From Njordibacter sp937773555 (lineage in GTDB: Bacteria; Pseudomonadota; Gammaproteobacteria; Pseudomonadales; Balneatricaceae): 64,000 nt of DNA. The stretch is from assembly GCF_047730085.1 (NCBI RefSeq), contig NZ_CP159830.1:2914001-2978000 (forward strand), given 5' to 3'. The notes below the pieces were generated by a model. That model saw nothing but the letters and a program-made list of their open reading frames with translations. It did not search any database and was not told the DNA's origin. Each line of letters starts with the position of its first letter. The first letter of the stretch is position 1. Of the stretch, positions 1 to 8,564 are shown one piece after another. Position numbers and translations under genes: made by a program.

Positions 1-720
1 GATCTGCGTAATTTTTTAGGCGGTTTTGGCTGGCAAGGTGAGCGTATATTTGAACCAGTAAAACACTTTTCAGGTGGTGAAAAAGTACGCTTAGCCTTAG
101 CCATGATTGCCATTCAAAAACCTAACTTACTGTTGCTAGATGAGCCCACAAACCACTTAGATTTAGAGGCACGCCATGCGTTGACTATGGCGCTGCAAGC
201 CTATCAAGGCGCTATCGTGGTTATTTCTCACGACCGCCACCTACTGCGCCAAGTAGTAGACAACTATTGGTTAGTAGCTGATGGTAAAGTGAAAGAATTT
301 GAGGGTGACCTGCAGGATTACCAAGCACAAGTTCAAGCTTTGGCTCAAGCCCAAGCACAGGCTAAGATGAAACAAAGACAAGAGACTATGCGCTTAAACC
401 CAAGCAAAGCTGTCCACTGTGAATCTGAACCGTTAACACCTGCAGAGCGCAAGGAACAAAAACGCCTGCAAGCAGAAAAACGTAAACAATTAAGCCCATT
501 AAAAAAAGCGATCGCCAAACACGAAAAAGACATTGATGCATGGCAAGCTAAATTAGACCAACTAGAAATAGAGCTTGCCCAACCTAGCTTGTACGAAATG
601 GAAAATAAGGCCAAACTAAAAGATTTATTAACACAACAAGCCCATGCCAGCCAGCAACATGAACATAACGAAGAGCTTTGGCTTGAAAAAAATGATGAAC
701 TTGAGTCTATGGTATCTTAG
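1..720 (+). CDS. yheS: ABC-F family ATPase, YheS-like (3' part)
   Basis: The reading frame is open from base 1, so the gene begins outside the window; 239 C-terminal residues are visible. They carry the end of the second nucleotide-binding domain: the ABC signature FSGGE (about residues 23-27), the Walker B strand LLLLDEP followed by TNHLDL (about 43-55), and the switch histidine in VISHDRH. After that comes a Lys/Gln/Glu-rich stretch that looks like the coiled-coil C-terminal extension seen in this family. The context NFLGGFGW just before the signature and the coiled-coil tail resemble YheS rather than Uup or EttA. ABC-F proteins are soluble ribosome-associated ATPases without membrane domains; the exact role of YheS in translation is not settled. 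It is followed by hemB on the same strand. Confidence 0.85.
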   Translation, partial: DLRNFLGGFGWQGERIFEPVKHFSGGEKVRLALAMIAIQKPNLLLLDEPTNHLDLEARHALTMALQAYQGAIVVISHDRHLLRQVVDNYWLVADGKVKEFEGDLQDYQAQVQALAQAQAQAKMKQRQETMRLNPSKAVHCESEPLTPAERKEQKRLQAEKRKQLSPLKKAIAKHEKDIDAWQAKLDQLEIELAQPSLYEMENKAKLKDLLTQQAHASQQHEHNEELWLEKNDELESMVS

Positions 721-809
721 CAGCAGAACACTGAGCCTTTGCGGACCAGATACGCAATTAAATACCTCAGGTAATGAGACCTAGAAAACTTAACACTAGA
801 GGCGCAACT

Positions 810-1826
810 ATGAGCTTTCAACCTAGCCAACGTCAGTTTCCTAAAAGCCGCATGCGACGGATGCGATCCAGTGACTTTTCCCGCCGTTTAATGCGTGAAA
901 ACCACCTGACTACTGATGACTTGATTTATCCCATGTTTATTATTGAAGGTCACAATCAGCGCCAAGCCGTTGCGTCCATGCCTGGTGTAGAACGTTTGAG
1001 CATAGATCTTCTCGTCGCTGAAGCGAAAGAGCTTGTGGCATTGGGAATTCCTGCTATTGCACTATTTCCTGTCACCCCTTTATCAGCTAAATCTATGATG
1101 GCAGAAGAGGCTTATAACGCAGATGGCTTAGCTCAACGCGCGGTAAAGGCAGTAAAAAATGCCTGCCCAGAACTGGGCGTCATTACCGATGTGGCGCTAG
1201 ATCCATTTACCACACACGGCCAAGATGGAATTATTAACGATGATGGCTACGTGCTTAATGACATCACTGTAGATATCCTTATTCGGCAAGCCTTATCTCA
1301 CGCAGAAGCAGGCGCAGACGTAGTAGCGCCCTCTGATATGATGGATGGCCGCATTGGCTCTATTCGTAATGCTTTAGAAGCAGCAAACTACCCAAATACG
1401 CGGATTATGGCTTATGCTGCAAAGTATGCCTCCGCCTATTATGGGCCCTTTCGTGATGCTGTCGGCTCTGCAGGCAACTTAGGCAAGGGTAATAAGTTTG
1501 GCTACCAAATGGACCCCGCCAATAGTGGCGAAGCCCTGCACGAAGTTGCAATGGACCTTAGCGAAGGTGCTGACATGGTCATGGTAAAGCCTGGAATGCC
1601 ATACCTAGACATCGTCAGCCGCGTTAAACGTGAACTGCAAGTGCCTACATTTGCCTATCAAGTCAGTGGTGAGTACGCCATGCATATGGCGGCCTTCCAA
1701 AACGGCTGGTTGGATAAAGACAGCGTTATGATGGAGTCGTTATTAGGCTTTAAACGTGCTGGTGCAGATGGCATCCTCACCTATTTTGCCAAAGATGCAG
1801 CTATACTTCTTCAATCTTATTCATGA
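810..1826 (+). CDS. hemB: delta-aminolevulinic acid dehydratase (porphobilinogen synthase)
   Basis: Condenses two 5-aminolevulinate molecules to porphobilinogen, the second common step of haem synthesis, in the cytoplasm. The 338-residue product has the two active-site lysines of the family: AAKYASAYYGPF (about residue 204) and MVKPGMPYLD (about residue 259). In the metal-site region the sequence is DVALDPFTTHGQDG, with aspartates where zinc enzymes have cysteines. This matches the Mg-dependent Pseudomonas type rather than the Zn-dependent E. coli type. The ATG at 810 is preferred over the in-frame ATG at 774 because AGAGG lies about 7 nt upstream of it and the protein then starts MSFQPSQRQFP, close to the family norm. 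radA follows 21 nt downstream. Confidence 0.95.
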   Translation: MSFQPSQRQFPKSRMRRMRSSDFSRRLMRENHLTTDDLIYPMFIIEGHNQRQAVASMPGVERLSIDLLVAEAKELVALGIPAIALFPVTPLSAKSMMAEEAYNADGLAQRAVKAVKNACPELGVITDVALDPFTTHGQDGIINDDGYVLNDITVDILIRQALSHAEAGADVVAPSDMMDGRIGSIRNALEAANYPNTRIMAYAAKYASAYYGPFRDAVGSAGNLGKGNKFGYQMDPANSGEALHEVAMDLSEGADMVMVKPGMPYLDIVSRVKRELQVPTFAYQVSGEYAMHMAAFQNGWLDKDSVMMESLLGFKRAGADGILTYFAKDAAILLQSYS

Positions 1827-1847
1827 TGATAACCTCGAGACAGCGAC

Positions 1848-3251
1848 ATGGCCAAAGCCAAAACAGCGTATGTGTGTAATGAATGTGGCTCTGACTACAG
1901 CAAATGGCAGGGCCAATGCACCGACTGCAGTGCTTGGAATACCCTTCAAGAGATTCGTTTAGCGCCTGCTGGTGGTCACGTCAGTGCAAGCACACGGGTA
2001 AATGCTGCTAAAGGTTACGCTGGGGTCACCTCCCAATTACAGGACCTAAGTGACGTAGATGTGGCTAGCATGCCTCGATTAAGTACTGGCATTGGTGAAC
2101 TAGATCGCGTACTTGGTGGTGGCTTAGTTCCAGGCTCTGCTATCCTTATAGGTGGGCACCCTGGGGCTGGCAAAAGTACTTTATTATTGCAGCTCATGTG
2201 CAGTTTAGCCCAACAGATGCCAGCCTTATACGTTACTGGAGAGGAGTCCTTACAGCAGGTTGCCTTAAGGGCTCAGCGCCTAGAATTACCCACTAGTAAT
2301 TTAAAGATGCTCACCGAAACAGACGTCGAGTCGATTTTATCCACCTGCACTCTACTGCAGCCTAAGCTTATTGTGGTTGATTCCATACAAGTGGTGCAAC
2401 TAGCTGACATTACCTCTGCTCCTGGTAGCGTGTCCCAAGTAAGAGAATGTGCAGCGGCGCTTACTCGTTATGCAAAACAGTCTGACGCAATATTGTTATT
2501 GGTGGGTCACGTCACTAAAGATGGCAGCTTAGCTGGCCCTAAAGTGCTGGAACACATGATCGATTGCTCATTGCAACTAGAAGGAGATAACGATAGCCGC
2601 TATCGTACTCTTAGGAGCCATAAGAACCGCTTCGGTGCAGTGAATGAACTGGGTGTTTTTGCGATGATGGAAAACGGTCTAAAAGAAGTTAAAAACCCGA
2701 GCTCTATCTTTCTTTCTCGCAGTGATACCAGTGCTGCAGGCAGTTTGGTGATGGTAATATGGGAAGGCACAAGGCCACTGTTAGTTGAGCTACAAGCACT
2801 CGTTGATGATAGCAGTATGAACAACCCTCGCAGGGTAGCCATTGGCTTAGACCAGAACCGCCTCACCATGTTGCTAGCCGTTTTGCATCGTCATGGGGGT
2901 TTACACACGGGTGATCAAGATGTGTTTGTTAACGTTGTAGGCGGCGTAAGAGTGTCTGAAACTGGGGCTGACTTAGCTATGTTGTTAGCTATTGTTTCTA
3001 GCCTAAGAGATAGAGCGCTAGATCAAACCTTAGTGGTGTTTGGTGAAGTTGGACTTTCTGGTGAAATTCGCCCCGTACCTAGTGGCCAAGAACGTATTCG
3101 AGAAGCCGCTAAACACGGCTTTAAGCGAGCCATTGTGCCTATTGCAAATGTGCCTAAAGCCAATGCACCAAGTGCAAAAAATGGCGATGGCTTGGGGGCT
3201 ATGGAAATTATTGGTGTGAGAACACTGCAAGAAGCGCTAGAGGCCTTATAG
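1848..3251 (+). CDS. radA: DNA repair protein RadA
   Basis: RadA is a RecA-like ATPase that helps process recombination intermediates by promoting branch migration. The 467-residue protein has all family parts in order: an N-terminal four-cysteine zinc finger (VCNECG...GQCTDCSAW, residues 9-27), Walker A GGHPGAGKST (about 101-110), the RadA-specific KNRFG motif (about 258), and a C-terminal Lon-protease-like domain of about 150 residues. It sits just downstream of hemB and is followed by rimJ, so it probably shares a transcript with hemB. The length is normal and no key residue is missing. Confidence 0.95.
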   Translation: MAKAKTAYVCNECGSDYSKWQGQCTDCSAWNTLQEIRLAPAGGHVSASTRVNAAKGYAGVTSQLQDLSDVDVASMPRLSTGIGELDRVLGGGLVPGSAILIGGHPGAGKSTLLLQLMCSLAQQMPALYVTGEESLQQVALRAQRLELPTSNLKMLTETDVESILSTCTLLQPKLIVVDSIQVVQLADITSAPGSVSQVRECAAALTRYAKQSDAILLLVGHVTKDGSLAGPKVLEHMIDCSLQLEGDNDSRYRTLRSHKNRFGAVNELGVFAMMENGLKEVKNPSSIFLSRSDTSAAGSLVMVIWEGTRPLLVELQALVDDSSMNNPRRVAIGLDQNRLTMLLAVLHRHGGLHTGDQDVFVNVVGGVRVSETGADLAMLLAIVSSLRDRALDQTLVVFGEVGLSGEIRPVPSGQERIREAAKHGFKRAIVPIANVPKANAPSAKNGDGLGAMEIIGVRTLQEALEAL

Positions 3252-3303
3252 CCTATGACCTCCTGTGTCATAACATCACAATAATAATAAAAGGGCCTGC
3301 CTC

Positions 3304-3858
3304 ATGCCTGTTAAGCCAAACATTATCACCCCTAGCGGGCATATCCGTCTCATTAATGCTGCAGACAGTGGCGAGCTGGCGAATTACTATTTGCGTAACC
3401 GCACTCATTTGTCGCCCTGGGAACCTAAGCGTGGAAGCGATTTCTATCAGCACCAAACCATGCTTAACCGAATCTTGGAAGCAGAGGGTGAGTTTCACGC
3501 TGATAAACAAGTTAAGTTAGGTGTTTTTTGCCAGCAGAGCCGGTACATGATCGCTAGTATTGATTTTTCTCAAATTGTTCGTGGCCCATTGCAAGCCTGC
3601 TTTGTAGGGTATTCCATTGATGCCCAGCACCAAGGCCAGGGGATGATGCAAGAGTTCATGCCGCCGTGTTTAGAGTATATGTTTAACCAGTTTAACATCC
3701 ACCGGGTTATGGCTACGTATACTGTTGCTAACAAGCGCAGTGCAGCTTTGTTGGAGCAGCTTGGGTTTGAAAAGGAAGGCTATGCCAAATCTTACTTAAA
3801 TATTGCAGGTGTGTGGGAAGACCACATACTCACCGCCTTGATAAACCCAAGTTATTAG
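3304..3858 (+). CDS. rimJ: RimJ-type ribosomal protein N-acetyltransferase
   Basis: A 184-residue GNAT-fold acetyltransferase. It matches RimJ along its whole length: NRTHLSPWEP near the N terminus, FSQIVRGPLQACFVGYSI in the centre, the acetyl-CoA loop QHQGQGMM, and the C-terminal block NKRSAALLEQLGFEKEGYA. In E. coli RimJ acetylates the N-terminal alanine of ribosomal protein S5; the substrate here is inferred from similarity. The ATG at 3304 follows an AGGG stretch. A bidirectional terminator lies about 45 bases after the stop codon and separates it from the convergent rpmG. Confidence 0.88.
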   Translation: MPVKPNIITPSGHIRLINAADSGELANYYLRNRTHLSPWEPKRGSDFYQHQTMLNRILEAEGEFHADKQVKLGVFCQQSRYMIASIDFSQIVRGPLQACFVGYSIDAQHQGQGMMQEFMPPCLEYMFNQFNIHRVMATYTVANKRSAALLEQLGFEKEGYAKSYLNIAGVWEDHILTALINPSY

Positions 3859-3903
3859 CCTTAGTTCCATAACACCTGCGTCACTGAAGCATAGCCTAAA
3901 TAA

Positions 3904-3937
3904 AAAAACCGGCATCTATTGCTAGAGGCCGGTTTTA
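3904..3937. terminator. bidirectional intrinsic terminator between rimJ and rpmG
   Basis: Perfect 9-bp stem AAAACCGGC (3905-3913) and GCCGGTTTT (3928-3936) with a 14-nt loop. It has an A-run on one side and a T-run on the other, so it can end transcripts from both convergent genes. Confidence 0.8.
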
Positions 3938-3951
3938 TAAAGCAAAAGCAA

Positions 3952-4107
3952 TTACTTGATTTTAGCTTCTTTGTACATCACATGCTTACGGACTCGTGGA
4001 TCGTACTTCATCATTTCCATTTTGTCAGGCATGGTACGCTTGTTCTTAGTAGTGGTGTAGAAGTGACCAGTACCAGCGCTGGAAACCAGCTTAATCTTAT
4101 CGCGCAT
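3952..4107 (-). CDS. rpmG: 50S ribosomal protein L33
   Basis: A 51-residue basic protein beginning MRDKIKLVSSAGTGHFY and ending VMYKEAKIK, the usual length and sequence of bacterial L33. It lacks the paired CxxC zinc ligands, so it is the zinc-free form. A strong AAGGAG lies upstream of the ATG. It follows rpmB by 11 nt, the standard rpmB-rpmG operon of Gammaproteobacteria. The terminator at 3904-3937 ends the operon. Confidence 0.95.
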   Translation of the reverse strand: MRDKIKLVSSAGTGHFYTTTKNKRTMPDKMEMMKYDPRVRKHVMYKEAKIK

Positions 4108-4118
4108 TAGTCTTCTCC

Positions 4119-4355
4119 TTAAACCTTGGTGCCGTTGGCACGGACATCAACTAGAACGGAATCAATACCTTTCTTGTCAACAATACGCATACCTTTAGAC
4201 GATATCCGAAGGCGAACGAATTTGTTTTCGCTTTCTACCCAAAAACGATGCCAATGCAAGTTTGGTAAAAAACGACGACGTGTTTTGTTTTTTGCGTGAG
4301 ACACATTGTTACCAGCGACAGGGCGCTTTCCGGTAATCATACATACTCTGGACAT
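4119..4355 (-). CDS. rpmB: 50S ribosomal protein L28
   Basis: A 78-residue protein starting MSRVCMITGKRPVAGNN and containing the family block KTRRRFLPNLHWHRFWVE. Length and sequence are typical for L28 of the large ribosomal subunit. It is the first gene of the rpmB-rpmG operon, preceded by GAGGAAG, and lies downstream of radC on the same strand, an order common in this class (radC-rpmB-rpmG). Confidence 0.95.
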   Translation of the reverse strand: MSRVCMITGKRPVAGNNVSHAKNKTRRRFLPNLHWHRFWVESENKFVRLRISSKGMRIVDKKGIDSVLVDVRANGTKV

Positions 4356-4487
4356 TTTAACTTCCTCAAATTTAGTATTGAACTAAACATTGTGCTTAGC
4401 TCTCAGGCGGAGCAGCCCTCCAGCGGGCCATTATCCGTACCAGCCACATGACCACCTGAATTCTGGGGGTGGAAATATGGAGGCCGG

Positions 4488-4516
4488 ACTTTAGCAGATT
4501 AGCAAAGAATTGGCAA
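4488..4516 (-). promoter_or_regulatory. possible sigma-70 promoter of rpmB-rpmG
   Basis: On the minus strand TTGCCA (4511-4516) and TAAAGT (4488-4493) are separated by 17 nt, about 130 nt ahead of rpmB. It overlaps the 3' end of the radC region; the match is moderate. Confidence 0.35.
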
Positions 4517-4529
4517 GGATCGTGGGGTT

Positions 4530-5204
4530 TCACATCATCCCTCTGTCCGCAAATGACACCCATTCAGCGCGGGCTACTACAAAATGGTCCAAGATGCCGA
4601 TATCAACCAGTGCAAGCGCATCCACCAGCGCCTGAGTAATGAGCTTATCACTGGCACTAGGCTCCGCTACACCAGAGGGATGATTGTGGGCTAGTATTAC
4701 CGCAGCTGCATTCTTAGCTAAAGCTAACTTAACCACTTCACGGGGATAAACATTAGCGCTATTTATTGTACCTTGAAACAATTCCACGCACTCGATTAAA
4801 CGGTTTTGGTTGTCGAGTAATAAAACACAAAAAACTTCTCTACTATACTGGCCTATCTCACACTGTAAGTAAGTACCCACTTTATTGCTAGTGCCTAAGT
4901 CTACACTTTTTTTAAGCTGCGCTTTTTGAAGCCTTAAACCTAATTCCCTGACCGCTTGTAACTGTGCATATTTTGCTGGTCCCACACCTTTTTGCAAACA
5001 GAAATCACCTACATTTGCAGCTAATACCTCATGCAGCCCCCCAAAACGAGATAGTAACTGGCGCGCCACATCTACTGCTGATAACCCCGCACTGCCTGTG
5101 CGTAAAAAAATAGCCACCAGCTCTGCATCTGTGAGATATTTAGGGCCAGGGTTTAGTATTCGCTCCCGTGGTCTTTCTGCCATAGGCCAATGTGAAATCG
5201 CCAT
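4530..5204 (-). CDS. radC: RadC family JAMM/MPN+ protein
   Basis: A RadC-family protein of 224 residues (227 if the upstream ATG at 5213 is used). The C-terminal half carries the JAMM metalloprotease-like motif HNHPSG followed by the conserved serine/aspartate (PSASDKLI). The N-terminal half has helix-hairpin-helix-like elements (GVGPAKYAQLQA). The internal ATG at 5204 is preferred: AGGAG is about 10 nt upstream, whereas it almost abuts the ATG at 5213, and the product then begins MAISHWPMAERPRERIL as in relatives. Despite the name, a direct role in DNA repair is doubtful in the literature; the biochemical function is unknown. It is divergent from the sensor kinase at 5271. Confidence 0.92.
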   Translation of the reverse strand: MAISHWPMAERPRERILNPGPKYLTDAELVAIFLRTGSAGLSAVDVARQLLSRFGGLHEVLAANVGDFCLQKGVGPAKYAQLQAVRELGLRLQKAQLKKSVDLGTSNKVGTYLQCEIGQYSREVFCVLLLDNQNRLIECVELFQGTINSANVYPREVVKLALAKNAAAVILAHNHPSGVAEPSASDKLITQALVDALALVDIGILDHFVVARAEWVSFADRGMM

Positions 5205-5270
5205 TGCATCCATGCTCCTAATCTATTAGGTTAAGATTAAAGCATAGCAGCCGAACTCTAATTCGCCACC

Positions 5271-6419
5271 ATGACCCAACTTACAGACACCCACGACAAC
5301 GCTAATGACGGTTTACAGACGTTATTTAAAAACTTGCCTGGCATGGCCTATCGATGCCTTAATCTACCCCATTGGCCCATGAGTTTTGTCAGCGAAGGTT
5401 GCGAAGCCTTATGTGGTTATAGCAGCCAAGAGTTAGAGTCTCAGTCTATTTTGTGGGGCGATTTTACTCACCGACATGATGTAGCTGAGGTAGACAGGCA
5501 AGTGCGTGCCGCAGCCGATTTTAATCGCCCGTTTGAAATTGAATACCGCATAGTGCCGCGCTCTGGCCCCCATAAGTGGGTATGGGAAAGGGGGCGAGTA
5601 GTGGGCAGGCTCGATGATGGCACGGCAATTATTGAAGGCTTTATCACTGATATTACCAGCCTGCGCCATGCAGAGCGCATGGTGAATGAACAGCGCGAAC
5701 AACTAGCGCACGTAGAGCGCCTCAATACTCTTGGTGAAATGACTGCCGCTATTGCCCATGAACTTAACCAACCACTAACAGCCATCGCCATGTACAGTAA
5801 GTCAGCAAAACTGTTAGCTCAGCAGGGCCAACAAGATAAGCTAATGGATGTCATGGATAAGGTGGCTCAACAATCCCACCGTGCTGGCGCAGTGATTGAG
5901 CGCATGCAGGCCATGAGCTACCAATCCAGTCACCAGCAAGATCAGGTAAACACAACAGATTTATTGAAGGAGATTAAAGACTTAGCCGAAATTGAAGCTC
6001 AAGTAAGGCACTTTACTATTGACTTAAAAATTCCCCAAAATTTACCTTTAGTCTCTTGCGACCCGATTCAAATTCAACAGGTTATTTTGAACCTATTACG
6101 TAATGGCATGCAGGCTATGCAAACCAATCAATGTACCTCTGGCAGCGCCATAGAGCTGCGGGCAGTCATTGATCAGCAGCAGCTATGGATAAAAGTAACC
6201 GATCAAGGCACTGGCATCGAAGACAGCATGGCTGATAAGTTGTTTTTAGCCTTTGCTTCGAATAAACACACGGGTAAAACTGCAGGTATGGGCTTAGGCC
6301 TAACCATTGGTAAGGCCATTATTGAAGCCCATGGTGGTCGTTTGAATTACCGTAATTTAGTGCCAAGTGGGGCAGAATTTTTCTTTAATTTAACCATTGC
6401 TCCAAAGGCACAAGCATGA
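5271..6419 (+). CDS. PAS-domain sensor histidine kinase, FixL-like
   Basis: A soluble 382-residue histidine kinase with no membrane segment. An N-terminal PAS fold (about residues 20-130, including the PAC-like stretch FEIEYRIVPRSG...W) precedes the phosphoacceptor helix AIAHELNQPL (His about 163) and an ATPase domain with N box NLLRNGMQAM and G box GMGLGLTIGK. The last four bases overlap the start of the response regulator gene (ATGA), so the pair is translationally coupled. The layout resembles FixL, but the haem ligand cannot be confirmed. The signal is unknown. The next gene downstream is tmm, a possible target. Confidence 0.85.
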   Translation: MTQLTDTHDNANDGLQTLFKNLPGMAYRCLNLPHWPMSFVSEGCEALCGYSSQELESQSILWGDFTHRHDVAEVDRQVRAAADFNRPFEIEYRIVPRSGPHKWVWERGRVVGRLDDGTAIIEGFITDITSLRHAERMVNEQREQLAHVERLNTLGEMTAAIAHELNQPLTAIAMYSKSAKLLAQQGQQDKLMDVMDKVAQQSHRAGAVIERMQAMSYQSSHQQDQVNTTDLLKEIKDLAEIEAQVRHFTIDLKIPQNLPLVSCDPIQIQQVILNLLRNGMQAMQTNQCTSGSAIELRAVIDQQQLWIKVTDQGTGIEDSMADKLFLAFASNKHTGKTAGMGLGLTIGKAIIEAHGGRLNYRNLVPSGAEFFFNLTIAPKAQA

Positions 6420-7018
6420 ACCAGTCTGTCTTCATTGTTGATGACGATCCTGCCGTGCGAGATTCCATAAGCTTGTGGTTGTCCTGCCATAGCTATAACA
6501 GTGTTTGTTTTGAAGACGCTATGCAGTTTATACAACAATTCACTGCAGACTTAAGCGGTTGCATTATTGCAGACATTCGCATGCCCGGTATGGATGGCTT
6601 AGAGCTACAGGCACATCTCAACGAAATGGGCTGTCAACTACCGCTGATATTCATTACTGGCCATGGCACTGTGCCTATGGCGGTTGAAGCCATGCGCAAT
6701 GGCGCACTGGATTACTTGCGGAAGCCAGTAAATGAACAGCAGTTATTACTCAAGGTGGAAGAAGCTTTTGCCACTGATGAAGCCAATAGCCAACGGCGTC
6801 AGCAAACGCTTGAACACCAAACCCAACTCAATAGCCTCACAAAAAGAGAACAACAGATTGCAGCACTCGTTGTAGACGGCCTTGCCAATAAAGTAATTGC
6901 GTCTGATCTTAGTATTAGTGAACGAACAGTTGAAGTACATCGCGCTAGCGTAATGTTGAAACTAGAGGCAAAAACCCTGCCAGAGCTTGTGAAAAGCTAT
7001 CTCAAAATTACTGAGTAG
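6416..7018 (+). CDS. FixJ-family two-component response regulator
   Basis: A 200-residue response regulator. The receiver domain (about 1-120) has the acidic pocket DDDP at residues 9-12, phospho-acceptor Asp about 52 in ADIRMPGMDG, and the conserved Lys in LRKPVN. The C-terminal LuxR/NarL-type helix-turn-helix LTKREQQIAALVVDGLANK...SERTVEVHRA (about 141-175) should bind DNA. It starts inside the stop codon of the upstream kinase gene, so the two form one cognate pair. It may control tmm 185 bp downstream, where a long-spaced inverted repeat occurs; that is inference. Confidence 0.88.
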   Translation: MNQSVFIVDDDPAVRDSISLWLSCHSYNSVCFEDAMQFIQQFTADLSGCIIADIRMPGMDGLELQAHLNEMGCQLPLIFITGHGTVPMAVEAMRNGALDYLRKPVNEQQLLLKVEEAFATDEANSQRRQQTLEHQTQLNSLTKREQQIAALVVDGLANKVIASDLSISERTVEVHRASVMLKLEAKTLPELVKSYLKITE

Positions 7019-7060
7019 TCGCCGTTAACTGTCATCAAACCCCTACTTTGGCGCTGTTCC

Positions 7061-7175
7061 AGTTCTCACTATGCTGAAGAACATGAGTAATTTTAAACAG
7101 CATCTAAACTACGGGTTTCCCACAATATGCAACGGCGATTATTTCGTCTAGGCTGGTATTACATGAGTGAGAACT
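7061..7175. promoter_or_regulatory. long-spaced 10-bp inverted repeat upstream of tmm
   Basis: AGTTCTCACT (7061-7070) recurs as its exact complement AGTGAGAACT (7166-7175). The arms are 105 bp apart, close to ten helical turns, and lie in the leader region of tmm. They could be paired operator half-sites for the adjacent FixJ-like regulator. No clear -35/-10 pair was recognised. Confidence 0.35.
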
Positions 7176-7203
7176 TGCCATAGATTAATTAACGAGGTGT
7201 GTC

Positions 7204-8556
7204 ATGAGTAAAAAACGTGTTGCTATTATTGGCGCGGGGCCGAGCGGCTTAGCCCAATTACGAGCTTTCCAGTCTGCCCAAGCTAAGGGTGCAGAAGTTC
7301 CAGAAATCGTGTGTTTTGAAAAACAGGATAATTGGGGTGGATTGTGGAATTACACCTGGCGCACAGGGGTAGACCAGTATGGCGAACCTGTTCATGGCAG
7401 CATGTACCGCTACCTTTGGTCTAACGGCCCTAAGGAAGGGTTAGAGTTTGCTGACTACTCTTTTGACGAACACTTTGGCCGAGAGATTGCCTCATTCCCT
7501 CCACGTGCGGTGTTGTTTGACTACATCGAAGGTCGTGTTGCAAAGGCTGACGTACGCAAGTACATCCGTTTTTCTAACGTTATTCGTAATGTTTCTTATA
7601 ACGATAGCTCAGACACCTTCACTGTTACTGCAGAAGATTTGCCTAAAAATAAGCAGTATCAAGAAGAATTTGACTACGTTATTGTCTCTAGCGGCCACTT
7701 TTCCACACCCCATGTGCCTGAATACCCTGGTTTCAATCACTTTAGCGGCCGCATTATGCACGCTCACGACTTCCGTGACGCATTAGAGTTTAAAGATAAA
7801 GACGTGTTGATTCTAGGTACCTCTTATTCAGCAGAAGACATTGGCTCTCAGTGCTGGAAGTATGGCGCCAAAACCATTACCGTGGCCCATCGTACAGCCC
7901 CCATGGGTTACGACTGGCCAGACAACTGGCAGGAAGTCCCGGCCTTGGAGCGAGTGGATGAAAGTACAGCCTACTTTATTGATGGTACACAAAAGCAAGT
8001 TGATGCCATAATCCTATGCACGGGTTACATTCACCACTTCCCATTTATGGAAGAGTCTCTCAAACTCAAAACTAATAACCGCCTGTATCCAGTAGATCTT
8101 TACAATGGCGTGGTATGGCAACATAACCCTAAGCTGCTTTATCTTGGCATGCAGGATCAGTGGTACACCTTTAACATGTTTGACGCTCAAGCTTGGTATG
8201 CAAGGGATGTTGTTATGGGGCGCGTGGGTTTACCAACACAGCCAGAAATGCAGCAAGACATTAATAATTGGCGGGCCGAAGAAGACGCCTGTGCCGACGA
8301 CTATGCAGCCATTGCTTTTCAAGGTCGCTACACCATGGAGTTAATGGCTAAAACTGACTATCCAGCCATCGACTTAGAAGACTGTAACCAAGCCTTCTAT
8401 CAATGGAAAAAGCACAAGAAACTAGGCATCATGACCTTCCGTAACCACGGTTATAAGTCCGCACTGAGTGGTAAAATTGCGCCGCCTCATCACACCCCAT
8501 GGGTGGATGCACTGGATGACTCTCTAGAATGCTATTTGGGCAAGGGCGAGAACTAG
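7204..8556 (+). CDS. tmm: trimethylamine monooxygenase (flavin-containing)
   Basis: A 450-residue class B flavin monooxygenase that oxidises trimethylamine to trimethylamine N-oxide with NADPH and O2; related enzymes also attack other methylated amines and sulfides. Visible motifs: FAD-binding GAGPSG (residues 10-15), the FMO fingerprint FSGRIMHAHDF (about 180-190), and the second Rossmann motif LGTSYSAEDIG (about 203-213). The opening (NWGGLWNYTWRTGVD, HGSMYRYLWSN) is characteristic of bacterial Tmm from Methylophaga and marine bacteria. An ACGAGG ribosome site precedes the ATG. No TMAO demethylase (Tdm) or TMAO transporter lies beside it, so the downstream steps must be encoded elsewhere or TMAO is an end product. 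Confidence 0.85.
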   Translation: MSKKRVAIIGAGPSGLAQLRAFQSAQAKGAEVPEIVCFEKQDNWGGLWNYTWRTGVDQYGEPVHGSMYRYLWSNGPKEGLEFADYSFDEHFGREIASFPPRAVLFDYIEGRVAKADVRKYIRFSNVIRNVSYNDSSDTFTVTAEDLPKNKQYQEEFDYVIVSSGHFSTPHVPEYPGFNHFSGRIMHAHDFRDALEFKDKDVLILGTSYSAEDIGSQCWKYGAKTITVAHRTAPMGYDWPDNWQEVPALERVDESTAYFIDGTQKQVDAIILCTGYIHHFPFMEESLKLKTNNRLYPVDLYNGVVWQHNPKLLYLGMQDQWYTFNMFDAQAWYARDVVMGRVGLPTQPEMQQDINNWRAEEDACADDYAAIAFQGRYTMELMAKTDYPAIDLEDCNQAFYQWKKHKKLGIMTFRNHGYKSALSGKIAPPHHTPWVDALDDSLECYLGKGEN

Positions 8557-8564
8557 GCTTAATG

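Noticed and set aside
3919..4110. Plus-strand 63-codon frame over rpmG
   Set aside because: It is the antisense shadow of ribosomal protein L33.
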